Shown here piece after piece: positions 55,773 through 64,000 of a stretch of 64,000 nt of DNA. The translations under genes were made by a program, and so were the position numbers. Origin of the DNA: Liopterus haemorrhoidalis (taxonomy: Eukaryota; Arthropoda; Insecta; Coleoptera; Dytiscidae); the NCBI GenBank assembly GCA_963971575.1, contig OZ020624.1, forward strand, positions 27,974,356 to 28,038,355, given 5' to 3'. The notes below the pieces were generated by a model. That model saw only the letters and a list, made by a program, of their open reading frames with translations, searched no databases and had not been told where the DNA came from. Each line of letters opens with the position of its first letter. The stretch's first letter is position 1.

Positions 55773-56310
55773 TTTTCCAAAATATTCGAAAAGATATTAC
55801 CTACTCAAATACTCGAATACTTTGATAGTAAAAAGTTATTCAATAAGGCACAGTTTGGATTTAGAAGCGGTAAATCAACAGATGCCATATTATCTTTCCG
55901 TTCTGAAATGTCGGGTTCCATGGAATCTAAAGAATACTGCTTGGCCACATAATTAGATCTTTCAAAAGCTTTTGATTGTGTCACCCATGAAATACTATTA
56001 GAAAAGTTAACTTTATATGGATTTGATGAGAACAGTATCAACTTGATGACATCCTACTCAGAAAACAGGACTCAGATTGTTTCATTTAAAAATGTCTCGT
56101 CAAATCCCGTAACTATTACCTCGGGCGTGCCACAAGGATCAATCCTCGGTTCTCTCCTCTTCTTCATTTTTGTCAATGACTTTCCCTCCTACATTGGTGG
56201 AACCAGTATTTTATACGCCGATGACATAACGTTAATTGCATGATCGTCATCACTTGTTGATGTTACCACGATTAATAACGTCGCAATGCAGAGAGCATAA
56301 TCATATAATA
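55773..56310 (+). pseudogene. Jockey/CR1-type LINE reverse transcriptase fragment
   Basis: Reads FSKIFEKILPTQILEYFDSK, NKAQFGFRSGKSTDAILSF, then (after a stop) LDLSKAFDCVTHEILLEKL, YSENRTQIV, TSGVPQGSILGSLLFFIFVN, and SILYADDITLIA. These are reverse transcriptase blocks in order: QFGFR, LSKAFD, GVPQGS and the catalytic YADD. The fragment is truncated at both ends. Confidence 0.85.
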
Positions 56311-56784
56311 ATTGTATAATGAAATGTATGTTAGCGAAAATATAATTATGCAACATTTACACTTATTAACGATCGTAGGGTGCTATATCGTTGCTAAGGC
56401 ATATTGTTTTATGTAAATAGAATAGTGTAAAATATATCATTGATGTGTGAGACGTATTAGTTGATCAATAAAATCATGTCTTATTATTCATAAAATACCC
56501 TTTTTTATTAATATGTATATGTCTTGACTGACTTAAAACAGATTTAATGTAAGTATCAATAAATATATTATTATTACTATTATTCAAAAAAAAAATAAAT
56601 AAATAATCAAGCAAATAGTGTAGATTTACACCAGAGTTACACATAGATACAATTATTACTTAAATAAGATACAAAAAAAAAAACAATGATAATTCTAAAA
56701 ATTTAAATCAAAATATTCGAACACAATGATTTTGAATTAACACATCCTTCATAAACGCTTAAAATTTATTTTAGGGTAAAAGTC
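56311..56784. other. spacer between two convergent LINE fragments
   Basis: AT-rich with a (TTA)n and A-run at 56566-56605, probably LINE tails. No coding feature. Confidence 0.4.
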
Positions 56785-57567
56785 TTACTGACTCTGGCAA
56801 TTTATTAAAGAATTTAATAGCGTAGTAGGTAGTGCTATTTCTAGATTTTGATAGACGGCAGAATTTAGAATATATATCATTCTTGTATCTAGTATTATGA
56901 ACATGAATCTCATTAAATGAATTAAAGTCGTTTTTATTTTTGTAAAAAAAAAATTTAAACAGGCAAAAATGTAGAGTGATGGCAGAGTCATAATTAGCAA
57001 TGATAAAAAAGATTTTTGACAGTCTGCTCTGTAAGAAATGCCGTCAATGATTCTCACAGCGCGTCTTTGCAATGCAAAAATTCTATCAGCAGAGGACGAG
57101 TGTCCCCATGCTAAGAGGGCATAAGAAATATGTGATTGAAAAAGTGAGTAATACGCTACTAAGAGCACATCTTTAGTTACTATGTCCACAAGATTTCTCA
57201 GTAAGAAAATTGTTCTACATAGCTTACCATTCACATAATTAACATGGTGTTTCCAATTTAATTCCTTGTCAACATATACCCCTAAAAATTTAATAAAGCC
57301 TGGACTCTGAAATGTATACTTTCTTAAAGAAATAACCATACTTTTACATTTGTTTGTGTTTAGAGACAACATGTTTGCCGCAAACCAATTGCTAGCATTG
57401 TTTAAATGTAAATCACTGTTAGTAATTAAATCGCTAAATGATGTGGATCTTGAAATGATTGTAGAATCATCGGCATATAAAACTGTTTTAGTTTTTAAAA
57501 ATGATGGAAAGTCATTAATGTATATTAGCAATAGAAGCGGACCGAGGATCGAACCCTGTGGTACTCC
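56785..57567 (-). pseudogene. LINE reverse transcriptase C-terminal half, open frame
   Basis: Minus strand from 57567: GVPQGSILGPLLLLIYINDF, TKTVLYADDSTIISRS, NWFAANMLSLNTNKCKSMVI, KFLGVYVDKELNWKHHVNY, AYYSLFQSHISYALLAWGHS and the ALQRRAVRII thumb segment, running 260 codons without a stop to CQSQ. It is the same type as the fragment at 55773, in opposite orientation. The blocks before GVPQGS are missing (5' truncation). The open frame suggests a rather young copy. Confidence 0.85.
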
Positions 57568-58854
57568 ACATTACAACGCCAAGATATCTGATTAACAGCA
57601 ACATATTGATTTCTGTTGCTAAGTAATAATTAACAAAGATAATTCATAGTTTTTATTAGATTTGTCTTTAGAATCTAACTGTTTATTGTTAATTAATCTT
57701 CTCTTTTGATAAGGTTAAGGTTCAGATTTGGTTTCATAACCAAAATCCCTGGTAATTCTCGAAAGTTGTGGGTATTATACTTAACCTTTGACCTTTTTGA
57801 ATAACAATTTTACGCATTATACTTGAAGTGCTGCCACCAAGTATTCTTTTACAACAAAATGTGATTATTTCAGAAAATATTTTCCGTAAAATTTTTCTTT
57901 ATATTTGGTGTGACAGGCAAGTTAAAATACCTTGATATCTTTCTAATATAGCTATTCTAAACAAGATATGTTAAGTTTACAGCGGTGTTTACTGACCTAA
58001 AATGAGATCCTAGCTTATTAGGATAAGCCTTGACTTCCTAACAAAAATGTTCTGTTCTTTACATTCTCACCTTTAAAATATTTTGAAACCAACTGTTGAA
58101 AAAAGATGTTCTCAAAACTTAGCTACTCGTATCTTGAAACTTTTCTCAAAAGAAATACATTTTATGGTCACTAGTCCATCACAAGTATGCAGCTTTTATG
58201 TTTCCATTTCCAAATCTAATGATATAAACAATAACATGAACGAAATTTCTGTAAAATAGAACACGTCAGACGGACTTAATTTGATTTTCTAACAAACATT
58301 GATAGAGTTATAATTATATCATGTAGAGCGAAATGGAAGCAAATCACATTACAGCGAGATGCACAGTTTGTAACCATGACAATACTAAAAGCATTGGAAA
58401 TAGACAAGGAAACTACTAACAAAGCGAAGGAACGTTTTAGGTTACGTTCAAAGTTTTCAAGCACACTTAAATCAAAGATGTCGTATGAAAATAGTAAATA
58501 GAAAATAATACTACAAGAAGATTTAATAATTCATCTTTATGTATTGTAAAAGGGTTTCCTTTTATGTTTTTACAAACGACCACTAAATGGCCATATTGAA
58601 ATGTGTCATTACTATATACGCAAAATTACACATTTGTTATTGTAAAATCAGTGGCAGTTTATAAATTGACAGAGTAGTTAATTGACAGGGAGTGTTTAAA
58701 AAAACAAGTTTGTGAAAAAATGGATATTACTCGTAAAGGTTTTCGTTGGATGATTTTTTACGATTCTACTACAGGCTTAACTCAACAATGCATAGATTCG
58801 CACAAATGTGAATGAAAACATCAGTTTGTACTTTTATTTAGTGACTTTATTGGT
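57568..58854. other. no recognisable gene
   Basis: AT-rich and non-coding. A frame at 58300-58490 (KWKQITLQRDAQFVTMTILK) is open for about 60 codons, but I see no family features. Confidence 0.35.
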
Positions 58855-59772
58855 TCTTCGTCTTCTTCTTCTTATTTTGTTGGCTTCGGTTTAACACCAT
58901 TCCGCCAGCGCATAGCTAATGGAGAACCTATTCTACATATCTTTCTTGATTTCCGTTAAAAACCATAATATTTTGTCACAAACAGCTGGAGTGGGATTAG
59001 AAAGAATTGTTTTTAAGTTAAGTGGAGCAGTTAGGATTTTCGCGAGATCTGAATAAAAAGCTGTAGATGTTGCGGTATGATTTCGACAGTTAAAAAGTAT
59101 GTGTTCCGTAGTTCCAGATTCTCCATAACTGCATAGGTTTGTTTCTAATACCTTGATTCGGTTGAGGTGTTGATATGAGTGACAATGGTTGAATCTCATG
59201 CGACAGACTGTGGAGATTGTTTTTTTGGTTAAATGAAGATTATGGAAACATGACCGAGATCCGATGAAAGGTGTGATGGTATGACAAAAAGAGCCTTTAT
59301 CTTGAGCCGTGGTGTCCCATTCTTGCTGCCATCTAGCAAGGATTGACTGGTGTATTAGAGGTAAAAGATCTTTGTGTGGGACCGTCTTAATATGACGCTA
59401 ACCGGGAAGCAATGCACCATTTTTTGCCAATAGGTCTGCAGTTTCATTTCCTCTTATTCCACTGTGTCCTGGTATCCAGGCTAGTTGAATCTCAAAACCA
59501 CTTCTTTTTAGCGAATAGATGAATGCTTTTATATTTAGCACGATTTTATTTTCATTATATATACCAGTACGTTTGAGTAACTTGAGTGCACTAAGGGAGT
59601 CTGTCAGTATTATGGCTTTCTTAATGTTTAGTTGTGGTATTAATGTAAGGGTGTTCATAATGGCCAGCAACTCGACAGTCATTATTTGAAGGAATCCCGT
59701 TGTTTTCTTGGAAATTCTTATATCCCTAGCCGGAATATATATTCCATATCCTGTAGCTTCTGTTGAGGACTT
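58855..59772 (-). pseudogene. LINE ORF2 3' part: RNase H and zinc knuckle
   Basis: From 59772 leftwards: SSTEATGYGIYIPARDIRIS, MTVELLAIMNTLTLIPQLNI, KAIILTDSLSALKLLKRTG (catalytic Asp in LTDS, Glu in VELLA), IQLAWIPGHSGIRGNETADL, a stop at 59398, then PLIHQSILARWQQEWD, TISTVCRMRFNHCHSYQHLN and a CCHC-like LETNLCSYGESGTTEHILFN, C. The first RNase H Asp is lost by 5' truncation. A (GAA)n tail lies at 58856-58875. It resembles the Jockey/I/R1 group. Confidence 0.8.
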
Positions 59773-60062
59773 TATTGGTTATTATGGTTAGCTTTATACA
59801 AATCAAATATAAGTGCAGTGGTTACTATTTTGAGAATTGAACTTGCGTTATCTTCTATTATGTCCTCAAAGTGTAATTTTGGAAGGATATCACTTTCTAT
59901 GCACATGATTGACAAATAAGTACGTCGTTCTTGTAAGATACTCGTTAGTATTTTTTTTTTCCTTTTTAGCCGAAAAAATGAGCGCTCTCCACTATAATTG
60001 GTGACCATTAAGCAAAGGAATATCCTTGTAGCAACTTCCACATTCGGGAAAATTTCTTCCAA
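59772..60062 (-). pseudogene. hAT transposase dimerisation domain fragment
   Basis: Minus strand reads MEEIFPNVEVATRIFLCLMV, TNYSGERSFFRLKRKKKIL, RTYLSIMCIESDILPKLHFE, DIIEDNASSILKI. 'FPN...LRIFLxxxVTxxSxERSFSxLKxIKxxLRSTMxQxRLxxLxxxSIE' is the hAT C-terminal dimerisation domain. The catalytic DDE part is absent. It abuts the LINE fragment at 59772. Confidence 0.8.
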
Positions 60063-62084
60063 TCTGCTTTTATTATAGTATATAATGCTGAGATACTCAA
60101 GTCCGTCGATTCATTTGCAAGATTTTTTTAAATAAAAGTAGTAAAATTGTAGTAAAATTGCACTAAAAATTAAGCTTCTCTTTTTTCCTTGTAAACTTCG
60201 GCATTTTGAGGCCCCCATCAAGCCGGGGGCCCTGGGCTTGTGCCCCATATGCCCTTATGGAAAATACGGAACTGAAAATAATAATGCTACTCTAGTTTTC
60301 TAATTTCTACCTGATTCCTTTATTCTTAATCATTCTAATGTGATCCTCGTAACTTATTTTTCACTTTAAAATCATTACTCTGTTTCTTTATTCTTTATTC
60401 TGTAGTTTTTACTTGTCTCTCTTTCGAGTTAGCGAAAACAAGATAAAATGAACTGTTGCCATGGAAACCGTGTAAACAATTCAAAATAAACACGAGTAGA
60501 GCGCTCGCTTTAAATGGCTCTGGGAATCATTTTAAACGACTACTCGAGAGTTTCGTCTCAATAAATCAACATAATCGGAATATTATTTCAGAAATTCCAT
60601 CTTTGAAACATTTTCTTAAAATAACTCTGTTATTTAATAAATTTGATTAAGTAAATGTAGGGATTTAGAAATGTAATTGCTTTAAAACAAATCTTAATTT
60701 AGTAGATTTTAACTGTAATAACGTTGCTACAAAGATGACAACATCTAGAATAAATTAGAAGCACTTGGGAATATTCCACAATATTTGTGTACCATGGCCA
60801 AAAATTGGATCTTTTCCGCATCTGAACTTGATGGCCGAGGTAGAGCCGAGAATTCAATGTTCAATCTGGCGCAGAATGAACACACGAGTGCATTCCTTAT
60901 CATTATCATCTTCTCCAGCGCAAGAACAATGTGCCCACTTGCCACATGCTCTGCACTGGAGCGATCAACGTCTGGATGCGTGAAAAATATACCAACACAG
61001 CAAAAACACGTTTCACCAATTTACAAATTGAAAACGCCAGCTCTAAGTCATACAACCACTTTCGGAAGACACTAGCGAAGTACTGAACGTGATTGGAATG
61101 CACCCAAACATGGCGGTATGCTTTAACAGCCAAAAAGAGGGGAGCCTGTTGTACCCCGGGAGCCCGTTATGTCCCGGCTTCCCCAATGTTGAGAAATATA
61201 TTGAGTTTTGCTGAAAAAATTGTGATTTCTTGCCTAGGCCGATTAATTTTCAACCACCCCTCTTATATGACCTATTAAATATGTCGTCAATCGCTCTATG
61301 TACGTCAAATATATAATTTTCTTTAAAAATAACTTTCGTGCACCAAAAAAACTAAATCTGTGTTCCAATCTTATAAAAATAAAACCCTTACACCATCATT
61401 AAAAAACCATATTTCAACATAATATATTTTTAATTTGTCTAAAAATAATTCACAATTTGTTTGAAGTGCTAATGACCTTCTATGTATAATCAATGTCCCT
61501 ATTTGTGAAATTACAACTGTTATATATCGTGGCACGAAACTACAAAGTTCCTTGATCGGGAAATGATAAGGATTTGAAGCTACAAGTGTTTATATTTAGT
61601 ATTTGTAGTTATTTTTATACAGATTTGCGTGTCTTATAATTTTTTATTAAACTACTTGAAGATTATAGAGTATAAAAGAAACAGGGGTGGACTTAAGGGA
61701 TAAAATAAAGAAAATAAACATAAAGGGACAAATAACCACAAGGAAAGATATGATAAATATAAAAATAATAGATTTCTAACGATTAATAACTTATGGAAAA
61801 ATAACCACTTGCCCATCAATTCTAATTTACGATTTTTAAACAACAGTTGGTGCTTCTGTATGACTTCAAAGTCTGGCAAATTGTAAATAAAATCCTTTCA
61901 AAAATAAAAGTTTTGGTTAATGGATGCTTCTGGTGCATTGTATGCACCAAATGGTATGATGTTTTAACTAACAGCGGGCTTTAGTGCAAAACTAACCAGA
62001 CAGAGATGAAATACGGAAACGCAAATGCTAGGTGCGCCATACTTTGCGCAAAGAAGACGATGATATTTCCAGGTTTACACTGGT
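60063..62084. other. no recognisable gene; GC-richer block at 60745-61200
   Basis: 60205-60245 (ccgggggccctgggcttgtg) looks like a hAT end and may belong to the hAT fragment at 59772. The block 60745-61200 is clearly less AT-rich and has several overlapping frames of 60-96 codons, none with features I can assign. 61200-62084 is AT-rich. Confidence 0.35.
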
Positions 62085-62836
62085 CTGGGAAAAAGTTCAT
62101 GGCGTTTTTGCCGATAGACGCCGCCAATTGCAAATAACTCAGGAAACACAGATCGCAGCGACACCACTAAGCGCTCGTTAGAAAGGTGACAGTTCATACG
62201 TTACTTTGAGTGTCTAAACATCAAAATTAGTGCAGTGGTTGGAATGTTGTTTGCGTTTGAAAATGGAGAAAAGTAATGAAAAATTGCGTTATATTTTGCA
62301 ATATTATTACGACAAAGGGAAGAACGCTGCGTAAGCTTGTTAAAACATTTGTGCTGTAATTGTGAAGGTATTTTATCAAAATCTGCTGCGCGGAAATGGT
62401 TCGCTCGCTTTCGTTCTGGTAATTTTAATGTGAAAGATGACTTACGCTTGGTCGTCCAATCAGTGAAAAAGTTGATGAAATTCTTGAAAAAGTCCAGCAA
62501 GATAGGCATATCAGCAGCGTCGATATTGGTACAGAACTACGCATTGACCACAAAACTGTTTTCAACCATTTACGGAAAGCTAGCTACAAACTCGATATAT
62601 GGGTTTCTCAGGAGTTGACCGCGAAAAACATGATAGACCGAATTAACATTTGCGATGTGTTGCTGAAACGCAATGAAATTGAGCCATTTCTGAAACGTGT
62701 CATAACCGGTGATGAAAAATGGAGTACGTACGACAATCGGAAGCGTAAAAGATCGTGGACAAGGGATGGTGAGCAGTCACAAGCGTTCGCGAAGCGAGGA
62801 TTGACGCCGAACAAGGTGATGTTGACTACAAATTAA
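62085..62836 (+). mobile_element. mariner element, 5' part
   Basis: The untranslated leader probably starts near CACTGGTCTGGGAAAAAG (62087). The coding remnant from 62263 reads MEKSNEKLRYILQYYYDKGK, then in other frames SKSAARKWFARFRSGNFNVK, DIGTELRIDHKTVFNHLRKA, SYKLDIWVSQELTAKN, EPFLKRVITGDEKWSTYDNR (first catalytic Asp), KRKRSWTRDGEQSQAFAKRG, LTPNKVML. Two frameshifts and a stop break it. It stops near 62836, and the downstream half is missing or displaced. Confidence 0.75.
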
Positions 62837-63423
62837 ATTAAAAAATCAACAAGATATATTCAACTTCCACCTTCTTGTAAGTTGGTTAATTATTTCAAAG
62901 ATTCCTGAAAATGCACCATGGTTGGTGTGACTCTGATTGTGAGTGTACATAAATTCTAAAAACAAAATGAAGCATTATTATATAACTTTGCGTATATTTC
63001 TTATCACCCTTTTATTTTAATAATGCTACTGATTTCAAATTCTTAAAATAAAATTGTTACTTTTAATAATTTTACAACGACCCTGTTTTTTAACTTCAAA
63101 GTTATCGTCAACTGAAAATGAAAGTCGGTCACGTAAAACATCTTATCAATCTAAAAATTGTGCGCAAAAGAAACCTATTTTTGGATTTTCTTCTGATGAG
63201 CTAAGATTACAATCTGTATAAAAAATACTTATAAGCTTTATTACAACGATTAAAAGGAAGGTTCCATTTTAAAAAGGGATTCTTGTATACTAAAATAAAG
63301 AAATATTGGTTTATCAACGTATGCTGAAATTTTAATGGATGGACGAGATCCCAAATGAAGCTCTACTAAGATATGAGCAAATGCAGTAATACTTATAACG
63401 TAGAAAGTAAATATCAAAATACT
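62837..63423. other. no recognisable gene
   Basis: AT-rich and non-coding. Confidence 0.4.
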
Positions 63424-63492
63424 ACCTCACCGAGAATCGAACTCATCAACCTATCCATTTCGCGTTCTAATCCCAGGACCACTGAGCTACGG
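63424..63492 (-). other. tRNA-like sequence
   Basis: Minus strand contains TCCGTAGCTCAGTGGTC (A-box-like) and GATGAGTTCGATTCTCGG (B-box with a 4-bp T stem). The flanks TATTTCC and TGAGGTA can pair at six of seven positions with wobbles. The anticodon and D arms do not fold well. It is better read as a tRNA pseudogene or tRNA-derived promoter than a working tRNA. Confidence 0.45.
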
Positions 63493-63639
63493 AAATATGT
63501 GAAATAAGTATATAATATTAAAGTTGACATGTTGTGACAAACGTATCATGTACAAATAGTAAATTTCTACTGAGCTAGAATACAAATAGAATCCAAAATT
63601 CGCACTGTTTCATTATGACAGCCACGAAGTAAATATAGG

Positions 63640-63824
63640 AATAATGATTTAAAGACCATTCAGAAAAACTGAGGCTCAAATGCGGTAATACGTATAATGT
63701 CTGCCTGTCTGTCTGTCTGTCTGCCTGCCTGTACATATCGCGAGATAAATATGTATTTATTGAAAAAATAAATATTTTTTTAAACTTTGAGTGGAGTATC
63801 AAATGAAACCTCTTAATGAGTGAA
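63640..63824 (+). mobile_element. decayed family B Helentron-like segment
   Basis: (CTGT)n at 63699-63732 is followed by 'gagtggagtatcaaatgaaa' and 'cctcttaatgag', which parallels 'gtagggtatcaaatgaaagc' beside the microsatellite of the family B copies. Neither end was found. Confidence 0.4.
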
Positions 63825-64000
63825 CATTGAGAGCCAAACCGAATATTCATGAAAAAAAACTCATGCTGTGTATTTGGTTGGATCGGCTTGGTGTCGTGTA
63901 TTATGAATTGCTCAAACCAAGCGAAATCATTACTGAACACAATTAATGAGATTGTGCCGAGCACTCAAGGAAAAACGCGCCCATTACTACTCCAAACACG
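63825..64000 (+). pseudogene. mariner transposase fragment, cut by window edge
   Basis: Reads AKPNIHEKKLMLCIWLDRLG, VVYYELLKPSEIITEHN, two stops, and in a shifted frame MRLCRALKEKRAHYYSKH. This is the part of a mariner transposase between the first and second catalytic Asp. It could be the missing half of the element at 62085-62836 or a separate copy. It continues beyond the window. Confidence 0.7.

Noticed and set aside
60745..61133. Overlapping 66-96-codon frames on both strands as a gene
   Set aside because: The block is GC-richer but none of the frames shows a recognisable domain, and they overlap in opposite strands. It is left as an unassigned block.
63575..63964. 129-codon open frame on the minus strand
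   Set aside because: It runs antisense across a (CTGT)n tract and a plus-strand mariner fragment and has no protein features.

Overview
This window is eukaryotic and almost certainly from an insect. It is strongly AT-rich, its genes are split by GT-AG introns, and it is crowded with decayed transposons: mariner, Tc1, Tigger, hAT, piggyBac, THAP/P-like, Helitron/Helentron, LINE, SINE and Penelope-like. It also holds a TBP-related factor of the TRF1 type, known from insects. The order cannot be fixed from the sequence. There are no bacterial features.

Two host genes are readable. The first, on the plus strand from 8025 to 23659 (or 32203), is a half-size ABC transporter of subfamily G (ABCG1/ABCG4-like). 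Seven consecutive exons splice in frame into about 563 residues. The Walker A exon must lie upstream of the window. A second, homologous last exon at 31790-32203 has the same phase and the same opening residues, so the gene may have alternative C-termini. The second gene, on the minus strand at 41166-40162, is a complete four-exon TRF1-like gene of 241 residues with short introns.

Layout. 1-8 kb: LINE tail, foldback MITE, deleted Tigger element holding a Helentron-like element, two further Helentron-like elements, LINE tail. 8-12 kb: ABCG exon 1, then a nest of elements with Stowaway-type (plant-like mariner) ends containing a mariner, a hAT element and a piggyBac-like element. 12-24 kb: mariner, Helitron end, SINE, ABCG exons 2-7a separated by a piggyBac MITE, a 1-kb minisatellite, a Helentron-like element, a Tc1 relic and a THAP-type element. 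24-40 kb: repeats, several hAT elements with exact target duplications, Helentron-like elements, tandem arrays and the alternative ABCG last exon. 40-41 kb: Trf. 41-64 kb: hAT elements, LINE, Penelope, THAP and mariner relics, and tandem arrays.

The ABCG introns are inflated by insertions, whereas the Trf introns (54-167 bp) are not. Apart from the two host genes, every coding stretch I could identify is transposon-derived and mostly broken. One fragment (38069-38407) looks conserved but I cannot name it. Family and homology calls are from motif recognition only; no search was run.
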